A model generated the notes under the pieces. The model made no database searches. It was not told the DNA's origin and saw only the letters and a list, made by a program, of their open reading frames with translations. From Oscillospiraceae bacterium (GTDB lineage: Bacteria > Bacillota > Clostridia > Oscillospirales > Ruminococcaceae): DNA of 49,508 bases. How positions within the stretch are numbered: the first letter of the stretch is position 1; every line of letters begins with the position of its first letter. Shown here in pieces: positions 16,664-24,857 of this stretch. The position numbers and the translations under genes were made by a program. The stretch is from positions 1 to 49,508 of the forward strand of contig JAFSFT010000025.1 in NCBI GenBank assembly GCA_017435045.1, in the 5' to 3' direction.

Positions 16664-17326
16664 TCATTTCTGCAGCAGCTTTCCGTTTTCCAGCACAAAT
16701 GCTCTGTCTGCCAGCTCAGGCAGCGACATATCGTGGGTTATCATCACCACCAAGGTACCACTGTTTTTAAGCTGTACAATACTGTCCAGCACCAGCTTTG
16801 CACTTTCGGCATCAAGGTTGCCTGTGGGCTCGTCGCAAAACAGTATCTTGGGCCGCAGCACCACCGCCCTTGCCACAGCCACACGCTGCTGCTGTCCGCC
16901 CGACAGCTGATGGGGCAGGTAGTCTTCTCTGTGTTCCATACCCACCAAAGCCAGAGCCTTTTTTGCCATAAGCCTGCGGCGGGCACGGGGGATTTTTCTG
17001 TACTTAAGCCCAAGCTCCACATTTTCCAGTGCTGTCAGCGAGGATATAAGGTTGTAACCCTGAAAGATAAAGGCAATGTCGTTGCGGCGTATGCTGCACA
17101 GATGACGGTGGCTTTGTCCTACAGGTCTGCCGCATATTTCCAGCTGACCGCCGCTTGCGGTATCAAGACAGCTCAGCACGTTAAGCAGGGTGCTTTTTCC
17201 GCAGCCGCTGGGGCCTGTGATAATGCACATTTCGCCCTTTCTGCCGTGAAAGCACAGCCTGTCCAGTACTTTGTTTTCTCCCTCTGCAGTGCTGTAAATT
17301 TTTGTAATATCCCTTGCTATAAGCAT
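16664..17326 (-). CDS. ABC transporter ATP-binding protein, MacB/LolD type, without a permease
   Basis: A 220-aa nucleotide-binding subunit. Walker A is GPSGCGKST, the Q-loop IFQGYNLI, the signature LSGGQQQRVAVARA, Walker B ILFCDEPTGNLD, and the H-loop ITHDMSL. The order and the GNLDAES motif place it among the MacB/LolD/FtsE-type exporters. I chose the ATG at 17326, where the ATPase fold begins; an in-frame start at 17368 would add 14 unlikely residues. No membrane subunit is adjacent, so it must pair with a permease elsewhere or has lost it. It lies between spo0A and the divergent spoIVB. Confidence 0.85.
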   Translation of the reverse strand: MLIARDITKIYSTAEGENKVLDRLCFHGRKGEMCIITGPSGCGKSTLLNVLSCLDTASGGQLEICGRPVGQSHRHLCSIRRNDIAFIFQGYNLISSLTALENVELGLKYRKIPRARRRLMAKKALALVGMEHREDYLPHQLSGGQQQRVAVARAVVLRPKILFCDEPTGNLDAESAKLVLDSIVQLKNSGTLVVMITHDMSLPELADRAFVLENGKLLQK

Positions 17327-17345
17327 AATTTCCCACTCTTTTCTG

Positions 17346-17374
17346 ACATATAAGCTATATAACTGCACATAATA
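17346..17374 (+). promoter_or_regulatory. Candidate forespore (sigma G-like) promoter of spoIVB
   Basis: CATAATA (17368 to 17374) fits the sigma F/G -10 pattern CATWNTA. ACATA (17346 to 17350) sits 17 bases upstream, close to the -35 element GMATA. It ends 24 bases before the spoIVB start. SpoIVB is made in the forespore in Bacillus, so the assignment is plausible but unproved. Confidence 0.4.
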
Positions 17375-17398
17375 GTTTTATCTGCAGGGAGGTATCTT

Positions 17399-18616
17399 AT
17401 GCTGAAAAAAACCGTAAAAATTGCACTTGCCGCAGCGGCACTTACAGCCGCTTTTTCTATATATGTCGCAGGGCTTGTACCCGATAATATCTATCTTTCC
17501 AACGGGGAAAATCCATCCATAAAAAGTCTGCCCATGATTAAGCTGTCGGCACAGCATGGCGGTGCGGAGTATGTGTCTGGAAACAAAAGCAGCCCTCTTG
17601 TATATACTGCAAAGCTGTTTGGCGTACTGCCTGTAAAAGAGGTCAATGTTCAGGCACAGTCTGTACGCACTGTGTCGGTGGCAGGTACTCCTTTTGGCAT
17701 AAAGATGTTCAGCAACGGAGTTATGGTGGTGGGATTTTCCGACATACAGACTGCAGCCGGTACAAGGTGCCCTGCAAAAGCGGCACAGCTTAAGCTTGGG
17801 GATGTTATAATAAAGCTGAACGGATATAGTGTGCAGAGCAACAGCGAGGTGGAGGATTTCATAACACAAAACGGTGACAGGCCTGTAACCGTTACATTTC
17901 TGCGGGACGGTGTGCAGATGCAGGTACAGCTTGTTCCTGTAACAGACAGCACCGCCAATGTATACCGCACAGGTATGTGGGTGCGGGACTCCTCTGCGGG
18001 TGTTGGCACAATGACTTTTTACGATGTACAGCAGGGAATGTTTGCAGGGCTGGGCCACGGCATAAGGGACACCGATACACAAAAGGATATTCCTCTGCTG
18101 TCGGGGGAGATTGTGCCGGTAAGAATAACGGGATGTACACCGTCTTCAAACGGGGAGGCAGGGGAACTTAAAGGAGTGTTTACATCGGAATTTCCAATGG
18201 GCAGGGTGTGGGCAAACAGCACCAACGGTGTCTATGGCAGCATATTTTCTGCTCCGTGTAACAATATGATGCAGGTGGCTTCCCCTGCACAGGTGCAGAC
18301 AGGCCCTGCCACTATACTGACAACAATCAGCGGCACAAAGCCAAAAGAATACGAAATTGTCATTGAAAAGGTGGCACTTACCAGTTCAAATCAGAACAAG
18401 AATATGGTCGTGCGTATAACCGACCCGGAACTGCTGGAAAATACAGGAGGCATAGTGCAGGGAATGTCGGGCAGCCCCATAATCCAGAACGGCAGGCTGG
18501 TGGGGGCGGTAACCCATGTGTTTGTAAATCAGGTCACACGGGGATATGCCGTGTTTGCACAGAATATGCTGTTCAGTATGGACAATGCAGCAAGGGTGTA
18601 TGGTGCAGCGGGATAA
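17399..18616 (+). CDS. spoIVB: SpoIVB serine peptidase
   Basis: A 405-aa secreted PA-clan (S55) protease. In Bacillus it is made in the forespore and cleaves SpoIVFA to trigger processing of pro-sigma K. An N-terminal membrane anchor (about 7 to 25) is followed by a PDZ domain (about 95 to 180, KLGDVIIKLNGY). The protease domain opens with WVRDSSAGVGT (194 to 204). His220 (GLGHG), Asp342 (RITDPELL) and the GMSGSP serine (357 or 359) form the expected catalytic set. GGGAGG precedes the ATG at ideal distance. It is transcribed away from spo0A, not in the usual spoIVB-spo0A tandem. Confidence 0.93.
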   Translation: MLKKTVKIALAAAALTAAFSIYVAGLVPDNIYLSNGENPSIKSLPMIKLSAQHGGAEYVSGNKSSPLVYTAKLFGVLPVKEVNVQAQSVRTVSVAGTPFGIKMFSNGVMVVGFSDIQTAAGTRCPAKAAQLKLGDVIIKLNGYSVQSNSEVEDFITQNGDRPVTVTFLRDGVQMQVQLVPVTDSTANVYRTGMWVRDSSAGVGTMTFYDVQQGMFAGLGHGIRDTDTQKDIPLLSGEIVPVRITGCTPSSNGEAGELKGVFTSEFPMGRVWANSTNGVYGSIFSAPCNNMMQVASPAQVQTGPATILTTISGTKPKEYEIVIEKVALTSSNQNKNMVVRITDPELLENTGGIVQGMSGSPIIQNGRLVGAVTHVFVNQVTRGYAVFAQNMLFSMDNAARVYGAAG

Positions 18617-18621
18617 ATATT

Positions 18622-18655
18622 GACAGAGGTTCTGTTTTACCTCTGTCTTTTTTTC
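18622..18655 (+). terminator. Terminator after spoIVB
   Basis: A 9-base perfect stem (GACAGAGGT against ACCTCTGTC) with an 8-base loop. A T run follows at 18648 to 18654. Confidence 0.85.
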
Positions 18656-18716
18656 TTATATATGATACAATTAAAAAAAGCGTAAAAGTTAAACGGCATA
18701 ATCAGCAGGTGATAAT

Positions 18717-21185
18717 ATGAGCTATTTCGGGAAATTTTATCTGGATAAGGAAAAGGATATTGCAGTGCTGTTGGATATGGAAAATTCTGTCCTCAGCTAC
18801 ACAATTATGGCGGCGGAGCATCTGTCCCACAACCTTATAAATAATTTTGCGGCAATTTCAGGACAGCGGACAGATATGCAGGATGGACGTCCTGTAATCA
18901 AAGGCCAGATACCATGCTATATAAAGGGCGACGGCAAAAAGGTATACATACTGCGTCTGGGCGGTACAAAGCTGGCCAACATCTATCCCGATGGCACAAT
19001 GGAGGTGAACAGCCTTATTCCTGCCATTGCAAAAACACTGATGAGTCAGACCACAGATTACAAATATTCTTTCCGCGAGACACTGCTTAAAAGTTATGTT
19101 CCGCAGGAAGTAAAACTGTCCACCGACCTGCACACCCACGGCAACGCAAACCTTTCTGCCGATATTCTTATTGCCCTTGCAATCAAGCATCAGATACGCT
19201 ATCCGCTGTACTACATCAAAAAACTGCAGCTGGTTATGACAGAGCAGCAGAAAGCCTTTGTGGCACAGCGCCGTGAACAGGCAGAAAAATCCCTTGACCT
19301 TACAGGCCTTTCGGGCAAGCACAGAGACAGAAGGATTGATGACAATACATTTATCAATTTTGCAGATTTCATTCTTAACAACCTTGAAAATTCTTCGGAA
19401 AATATAAACAAAATCCGTGGTTCTCTCTCGCTGCTCAAGGGTGCACAGGCGGTTTTTACAAACCTTGAAAAGCTGTATCTTTACCGTTATGTATTTACCA
19501 AAGGGGCACCGTCTGACTATACAATTGACCTGCCGGATTTTTCCCGGCTTGAGGATAAAGATATCTGCGGATATCTTGGACAGATGCTTGAGGATATGAA
19601 TACCCCGGGTTATGCACAGAATACCCTGTACGAGGACACGCTGCTGTGGATTGGCAGGGAATATCAGAAGCGGCATATAAAATATGTGGAAATCAGCGAC
19701 ACCACACTGGTTAAAAAGGATGCTTCCAACGCCCGTATGCTGCAGCAGATACACCGCATAATGCCGCTTGTAAAGGCAGAGACAGGGGTAGACATCCGCT
19801 TTCTTGCGGCAATCCGCCGTATACCGCTGACACTGGTAAAGCAGAATATCACCACGGGCAACTACCTTACTGACGCTATAAGCGCTTTGCGTGTGGTCTG
19901 CACAGACCCTTACGTTGTGGGCAGCGACTTTGTGGGCGAGGAGATAAACGACATTGCCGAACTTAAGGCGGTTATAAAAGAAATTGTAACCCGTATTGCC
20001 AGCCGCGACCGCAACTGGACAATCCGTGTCCATGCAGGGGAAAACGACTCGCTCAAAAGCAATATGGCAAAAGCTGTCAGCCTTGTGGAGGATTCTTTGC
20101 TGCCGGGTCAGCCGTTCCCGTATATGCGTATAGGCCATGGCCTGTACTGTGCAAGCCTCAAAAGCCGTCAGGGTAAAGAGATGATGGATAAAATCCGTGA
20201 GCACGATATTGTTCTGGAATTCCAGCTTACCAGCAATGTGCGTCTTAACAATATTATTGACCTTCGTGTTCATCCGCTTAAAAGCTATCTTGCCCACGGG
20301 ATTTCCTGTGTAATGGGTACGGACGGTTACGGCCTTTACGGCACCGACAGCATAGATGAACAGCTGGCACTTACAAACTTTATCAAAATTACCGACAGCG
20401 AGTTTGCTGCAATGAAAAAGGCAGAGGACGCTGTAATTGCACGACAGACAGAAAATTTTGCCGAAAAAAGTGCAGCTTTTGCAAAAACTGCCGGTACAGA
20501 AAGTGTGCTGGAATACTATACCCGCAAGCTTACACAGTGCGATGATGAGATTTCTGATGTCAAATTTGAAATAGACAAAAAACCGTCTTATCCTGTGTTT
20601 AAGCATAAAGTTAGCGAACTTCCATGGGACAAGTATCCTGTGGTTATTGCAGGTGGCAGCTTTACAACAGCAAAATCTGCAGGCGGTATTTCCGGAAGTG
20701 ATAAAATGCTGCTGGACACTCTGCTGGAAAATCTTGACCCCGGTAAGGTGTTCTTTGTGGTGGGGCACAGCCTGCGTGGCCACGAGGGATACATTGTAAA
20801 AAACAACAAGGGCTTTGATGTGTACAGCATCGTCCCTGCCCTTATGGACCAAAAGCAGATGAACCGTCTGCAGAAAGCACAGATAAAGGGCATCCGTATC
20901 TCTACCGAAAGCCAGGAGATGGGCATATACAAATCCTTCAACTACGAAATTTTCGAGCGAAGAAACTGCGTGCTGATTGCTTTTGACGGCAACTCCTCCA
21001 TTGCAAATCTGGTGCAGGAGGCCAGAAACGGCAAGGGAAAAGCCTGGATATTTACCTATCCTAAATCTGCAATGCTCAGGGCAAAGGCAGAGTCTCTGGA
21101 GGGGTATATTTCCATTAATTCGCCTGCAGAAAAGGTACTTGGCAAAATCTGCAAGGTACAGAGTGACATAGGCACAAAGCTGTAA
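18717..21185 (+). CDS. Adenosine-deaminase-like amidohydrolase fused to a C-terminal SLOG-like domain
   Basis: An 822-aa protein, more than twice the usual adenosine deaminase length. Metal-site motifs of the ADA family are present: HTH (139 to 141), HAGE (439 to 442), RIGHG (471 to 475), TSN (505 to 507) and TD (535 to 536). The second Asp of the usual TDDP motif is Gly537, which removes a residue that contacts the purine ring. About 300 residues, mostly helical, separate the first two motifs. Residues about 636 to 822 form a Rossmann-like domain (VVIAGGSF, then LIAFDGNSSIANLVQEA, GKAWIF) resembling SLOG/DprA-type nucleotide-binding folds. It has its own terminator and no obvious partner gene. 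The substrate may be a nucleoside or nucleotide signal. Large deaminases such as RdrB of RADAR are known in phage defence, but no RdrA-like ATPase is here. Confidence 0.7.
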   Translation: MSYFGKFYLDKEKDIAVLLDMENSVLSYTIMAAEHLSHNLINNFAAISGQRTDMQDGRPVIKGQIPCYIKGDGKKVYILRLGGTKLANIYPDGTMEVNSLIPAIAKTLMSQTTDYKYSFRETLLKSYVPQEVKLSTDLHTHGNANLSADILIALAIKHQIRYPLYYIKKLQLVMTEQQKAFVAQRREQAEKSLDLTGLSGKHRDRRIDDNTFINFADFILNNLENSSENINKIRGSLSLLKGAQAVFTNLEKLYLYRYVFTKGAPSDYTIDLPDFSRLEDKDICGYLGQMLEDMNTPGYAQNTLYEDTLLWIGREYQKRHIKYVEISDTTLVKKDASNARMLQQIHRIMPLVKAETGVDIRFLAAIRRIPLTLVKQNITTGNYLTDAISALRVVCTDPYVVGSDFVGEEINDIAELKAVIKEIVTRIASRDRNWTIRVHAGENDSLKSNMAKAVSLVEDSLLPGQPFPYMRIGHGLYCASLKSRQGKEMMDKIREHDIVLEFQLTSNVRLNNIIDLRVHPLKSYLAHGISCVMGTDGYGLYGTDSIDEQLALTNFIKITDSEFAAMKKAEDAVIARQTENFAEKSAAFAKTAGTESVLEYYTRKLTQCDDEISDVKFEIDKKPSYPVFKHKVSELPWDKYPVVIAGGSFTTAKSAGGISGSDKMLLDTLLENLDPGKVFFVVGHSLRGHEGYIVKNNKGFDVYSIVPALMDQKQMNRLQKAQIKGIRISTESQEMGIYKSFNYEIFERRNCVLIAFDGNSSIANLVQEARNGKGKAWIFTYPKSAMLRAKAESLEGYISINSPAEKVLGKICKVQSDIGTKL

Positions 21186-21230
21186 AAGAAATAATAAATA
21201 CACATTAAAAGCAGTACATAAAAAATATAG

Positions 21231-21264
21231 GGACATACAACCGACCGGTTGTATGTCCTTTTTT
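21231..21264 (+). terminator. Terminator after the deaminase-SLOG gene
   Basis: A 13-base perfect stem (GGACATACAACCG against CGGTTGTATGTCC) with a two-base apparent loop. A T run follows at 21259 to 21264. Confidence 0.88.
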
Positions 21265-21321
21265 GCTTGTAAGAAATAAAAGAGAGCGGGATACCTGCCT
21301 TGCTGTGACAAAATGCCTGTA

Positions 21322-21356
21322 CAAATAAAAACCACGCAGTAGTATGCTGCGTGGTT
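21322..21356 (-). terminator. Terminator after the iron alcohol dehydrogenase gene
   Basis: A 10-base perfect stem (ACCACGCAGT-type arms, 21329 to 21356). TTTATTTG follows it on the minus strand, and the hairpin begins 18 bases past the stop. Confidence 0.8.
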
Positions 21357-21374
21357 TGCTGTATGTAATAAATT

Positions 21375-22490
21375 TTAGTACAGTGCTCTGTAAATTTCCA
21401 TCATTTCTTCAATGCTGAATTTTACATAGCTCTGGTTCAAAAGTCTCTGCTGTGTTTTTTCAACACTTATTGCAAAGCTTTCAATTTCGCTTTCCTTCAT
21501 GCCGTATTCGTGCAGAGGTTTTTTTGCAATAACGCCTGCAAGCAGTTTTTCAATTTCAGGGTATACATCATCAGCATTGCAGCCAAGGATGCCGCCGAGA
21601 AATTCGTTAAGCTCTGTGATAAAGCCTGTTGGGTTTGCAGCCTGATAATGTTTGAATACTTCGGTAAGGAACTGATAGTTTGCTTCCCCGTGGGTTACAT
21701 GGTAAGCACCGCTTAAAGGATAGCTCATTGCGTGTACAGCACCTGTGCCTGCGTTTGCAAAGGATATGCCTGCAAGGTCGGAAGCAACAAGGAAGTCTTC
21801 AAGCATTGTAAATCTGCTTTCAGGACCTTCTGCAACAATTTTCTTAAAGCCTTTAAGCAAAATTTCCATTGCTTTCATAGCAAACATTCTTGTGTAAAGG
21901 TTTGCTCTTGGAGAAACGTAGCTTTCAATTGCGTGGATAAGTGCATCAATTGCACTTGTTGCAAAGAAGTCGTATGGAAGCTCTGTTAAAAGTTCAGGAA
22001 TAATGATTGCATAGTCGGGAAAGATGGACGGGTCGGCAAGGCCAACCTTTGTACCCATATCCACAAATTCTGCAATGGAAACACTGCTCACTTCGCTGCC
22101 TGCACCGCAGGTTGTTGGCACAGCGATAATAGGCAGAACCTTTTCGAGAGGTATTTTTCTCTGATAGTAGTCTGCGGCATCTCCGTTTCCGCCCAGAACA
22201 AGAATTTTAGCCATATCGATAACAGCACCGCCGCCGATAGCAATAACACGGTTACAGTCTGTCTTGCGGAAATCTGCCAGCATAGCATTTACCATACCGT
22301 CGGTAGGTTCGCCTTTGCCGTAGTCAGATTTAAAGAAAACCTTTGCCTTTAAATCCATGCCTGCAAAGTATTTGTTGTATATTGTTTTTGTTGCAAGAAT
22401 AAAGTCTTTTTCGCCGATATTAAATTCTTTTACAAACTCTGCACAGTCAGCGTACTGGTGTACCTGAGTTGTGTTCTGGAACATTTTCAT
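21375..22490 (-). CDS. Iron-containing alcohol dehydrogenase, 4-hydroxybutyrate dehydrogenase-like
   Basis: A 371-aa group III (iron-dependent) alcohol dehydrogenase. The NAD(P)-binding GGGAVIDMAK motif lies near residue 97. The metal ligands fall in DALIHAIESYVSP and in HAMSYPLSGAYHVTHGEANY. Overall pattern, including the GEANYxFxTE stretch, the LHEYGMKESEIE segment and the terminal YRALY, follows clostridial 4-hydroxybutyrate dehydrogenases, which interconvert 4-hydroxybutyrate and succinate semialdehyde with NAD(H). Nearest relatives are inferred from memory of the family. The CoA transferase and dehydratase of the aminobutyrate pathway are absent here, so butyrate formation by this route is only possible. 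It is a single gene, divergent from EcsC. Confidence 0.7.
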   Translation of the reverse strand: MKMFQNTTQVHQYADCAEFVKEFNIGEKDFILATKTIYNKYFAGMDLKAKVFFKSDYGKGEPTDGMVNAMLADFRKTDCNRVIAIGGGAVIDMAKILVLGGNGDAADYYQRKIPLEKVLPIIAVPTTCGAGSEVSSVSIAEFVDMGTKVGLADPSIFPDYAIIIPELLTELPYDFFATSAIDALIHAIESYVSPRANLYTRMFAMKAMEILLKGFKKIVAEGPESRFTMLEDFLVASDLAGISFANAGTGAVHAMSYPLSGAYHVTHGEANYQFLTEVFKHYQAANPTGFITELNEFLGGILGCNADDVYPEIEKLLAGVIAKKPLHEYGMKESEIESFAISVEKTQQRLLNQSYVKFSIEEMMEIYRALY

Positions 22491-22669
22491 ATTGCATTTC
22501 TCCTTTGTGGTGTAAATGTTTTATAGCTGTCTTTAAGTTTATCACAATATAATGGCTTTTTCCATATGGCAAAAAGGATTATTTTTGTGAAACCCCAATA
22601 TTTTTCAACATTTGGAAATAATTATGTGATAATATATTGATAAATTAAAAGGTTAAAAGGAGGGGACAT

Positions 22670-23467
22670 ATGCAGTTTCTGAAATTCCGCACACCGCTTC
22701 AGAAAGAGTGGGACAAACTGATAAAGCAGGAGGCCGCTTTTCTTTCTAAAAAGGCACAGAAGCAGCAGTCAAAGCTTAATGCTCTGCTGGAAAGCAAGGT
22801 GCCAGAAAATCTGCAGTCCACACTGGACAAGGCGTTTGCAAAAGCTTTCGGCCTGGTGTTTGAAAAGGGCACAGGTGTTATCGAAAAAACCTACAGAAAG
22901 GACAAAGCGGAGGAAAAATTTGCCGTAAACAGTGTTCTTGCGGCAAAGAAAAAGCCAAGCCGCAAGTCCCTTAAAAATTTTGATAAAGAAGCGGGTAAAT
23001 CCTCAGGATTGAATCTTGCGGTGTCCACAGCGGCAGGGGTTGGCCTTGGTGTGCTGGGCATAGGTATCCCTGATATTGTGCTGTTTGTATCTCTGCAGCT
23101 TAAAAGTTTATATCAGATTGCTGCAAGTTATGGCAAAAACTACCGTTTTGATGAGGAACGCAAGTTTATTCTTTTGCTTATTCAGGGTGCTGTTACCTTT
23201 GGCGAGGAACAGCGTGCCATTGATGAGGAAATTGATTTTTATATAGAAAACAACGAATTCCGCAAGGAAAAAACTCTGGAACAGCTTATAGCCGAAACCT
23301 CAAAATGCCTTTCCGCAGAACTTCTGTACATGAAATTTCTGCAGGGTGTGCCTATTGTAGGCGCAGTGGGCGGTGCATACGACTTTGTGTATATGAACCA
23401 GATAAACACCTATGCAAAGCTGAAATATTATAAACGGTTTCTTACAGATAAAATGTGCGGTCTGTAA
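22670..23467 (+). CDS. EcsC family protein
   Basis: A 265-aa protein with the EcsC pattern: a charged helical N-terminus (about 1 to 110), a glycine-rich hydrophobic hairpin AAGVGLGVLGIGIPDIVLFVSLQLKS-like region (about 118 to 148), then YGKNYRFDEERKFILLLI, and a second hydrophobic stretch with GVPIVGAVGGAYD near residue 230. EcsC proteins accompany the Ecs ABC exporter in Bacillus, but many relatives stand alone and their role is unknown. AAGGAGGGG precedes the ATG. No ecsAB genes are adjacent; ispDF follows in the same direction after a 108-base gap. Confidence 0.8.
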   Translation: MQFLKFRTPLQKEWDKLIKQEAAFLSKKAQKQQSKLNALLESKVPENLQSTLDKAFAKAFGLVFEKGTGVIEKTYRKDKAEEKFAVNSVLAAKKKPSRKSLKNFDKEAGKSSGLNLAVSTAAGVGLGVLGIGIPDIVLFVSLQLKSLYQIAASYGKNYRFDEERKFILLLIQGAVTFGEEQRAIDEEIDFYIENNEFRKEKTLEQLIAETSKCLSAELLYMKFLQGVPIVGAVGGAYDFVYMNQINTYAKLKYYKRFLTDKMCGL

Positions 23468-23575
23468 TATGGGTTGATTTCTGTCCGAAAGCGGAAAAGC
23501 AGCATTTGTCTTTTGCGTTGTTATATAGTAAAATAGACCCATAAAATCCAACCTGTGAAAATATGGGAGGTATAT

Positions 23576-24697
23576 ATGTATCTTGATAAAAAAGTTTTTG
23601 CCATAATCGTTGCTGCAGGTAAAGGCACACGGATAGGCTTTGATAAAATGCTGTACAAGCTGGAGGGGATTTCAGTGGTGGAACGCTCGGCAATGGCATT
23701 CCAGAATAACTCTCTTATTGACAGCATTGTGGTTGTGGCAGGGGATAATATTGAATCTATAAAAGAAATTACATCAGCTTACAGCAAGGTTACAGCGGTT
23801 GTGCGCGGCGGCAGTCAGCGTGCCGAAAGTGTGGCAAACGGTCTTGCTGCCATAGAGGGCGATGGCCTTGTGGCAGTACACGACGGTGCACGTCCCTTTG
23901 TAAGTGATGAAATAATAAACGAAACCATTGCCGCTGCATCAAAGACAAAGGCGGCTATTCCCTGTGTGCCTGTAAAGGATACCATCAAAATGGCGGCTGG
24001 CAATGTGGTGGCACAGTCTCTGCCAAGGGAAAAACTGTATATAACACAGACACCGCAGGTGTTTGAAATTGCAGATTATAAAAAACTGCTTGAGGAAAAT
24101 ACGGACTTTTCCATCACCGACGATGCCCAGCTGTTTGAAAAGGCAGGCTATGATGTGGCAATCTGCAAAGGCAGCTACGAAAACTTTAAAATCACAACAA
24201 TTGAAGATATAAAAAAGGAGAAAACAATGAGAATAGGTCACGGCTATGATGTTCACAAGCTGGTGGAAAACCGAAAACTGATACTTGGCGGCGTGGAAAT
24301 TCCGTACGAAAAGGGCCTGCTTGGACACTCCGATGCTGACGTGCTTGCCCATGCAGTAAGCGATGCACTGCTTGGGGCTATGGCTCTTGGAGATATCGGC
24401 AAGCATTTTCCTGACACCGACCCTCAGTACAAAGGTGCGGACAGCCTTTATCTTATGTCATGTGTAAAGAAGCTGCTGGACGAAAAAGGTGCAAAAATCG
24501 AAAACGTGGATGCAACAATCCTCTGTCAGAAGCCTAAGCTGGCACCGCATATTGTCACAATGAGAGAAAACATTGCACGCACACTGGGGCTGGATGTTGA
24601 ATGTGTGTCGGTAAAAGCCACAACCGAGGAAGGCCTTGGCTTTACAGGCAGCGGCGAGGGTATTGCTGTACATTCCGTATGTCTGCTTAACGTATAA
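23576..24697 (+). CDS. ispDF: Bifunctional IspD/IspF of the MEP isoprenoid pathway
   Basis: A 373-aa fusion. The N-terminal domain (about 1 to 217) is 2-C-methyl-D-erythritol 4-phosphate cytidylyltransferase, with [16 protein letters not shown] and ITDDA motifs. The C-terminal domain (about 218 to 373) is 2-C-methyl-D-erythritol 2,4-cyclodiphosphate synthase, with [18 protein letters not shown] and FPDTD motifs. The intervening enzyme IspE is not here. I chose the ATG at 23576, which follows GGGAGG; an in-frame ATG at 23555 precedes that site. The IspF part begins with its own Met at 24227 behind AAAAAAGGAG, so a free IspF may also be made. Confidence 0.92.
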   Translation: MYLDKKVFAIIVAAGKGTRIGFDKMLYKLEGISVVERSAMAFQNNSLIDSIVVVAGDNIESIKEITSAYSKVTAVVRGGSQRAESVANGLAAIEGDGLVAVHDGARPFVSDEIINETIAAASKTKAAIPCVPVKDTIKMAAGNVVAQSLPREKLYITQTPQVFEIADYKKLLEENTDFSITDDAQLFEKAGYDVAICKGSYENFKITTIEDIKKEKTMRIGHGYDVHKLVENRKLILGGVEIPYEKGLLGHSDADVLAHAVSDALLGAMALGDIGKHFPDTDPQYKGADSLYLMSCVKKLLDEKGAKIENVDATILCQKPKLAPHIVTMRENIARTLGLDVECVSVKATTEEGLGFTGSGEGIAVHSVCLLNV

Positions 24698-24758
24698 ATT
24701 TTATATTTACGCATAATTTCTGCAGAAGACAGACTGTGCATTGGCAAAGTATGATGTT

Positions 24759-24807
24759 TGTCGGTTCTTGTCGAAAAATTGAACAATGCCTGTGCAGATG
24801 TTATCAT
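24759..24807 (+). promoter_or_regulatory. Promoter with two tandem 0A boxes in front of the Spo0A paralogue
   Basis: TGTCGGT (24759 to 24765) and TGTCGAA (24769 to 24775) are 10 bases apart start to start, one helical turn, as in tandem Spo0A boxes. They abut a sigma-A-like promoter: -35 TTGAAC (24779 to 24784), 17-base spacer, -10 TATCAT (24802 to 24807). The second box matches the consensus exactly. This predicts direct control by Spo0A, by the paralogue, or by both. Confidence 0.65.
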
Positions 24808-24857
24808 ATGTATAAAATAAACATCAGACAAACCAAAATGATAAAAGAGGGTAATAT

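Noticed and set aside
18717-21185. RdrB of a RADAR defence system
   Set aside because: There is no RdrA-like ATPase next to it, and the C-terminal SLOG-like domain is not part of the RADAR description I know. Only the oversized deaminase is shared.
18858-21335. An 825-codon open frame on the minus strand over the deaminase-SLOG gene
   Set aside because: It mirrors a well-supported plus-strand gene with family motifs, has no ribosome binding site or recognisable domain, and is rich in Cys, His and Val as expected from antisense reading of this codon usage.
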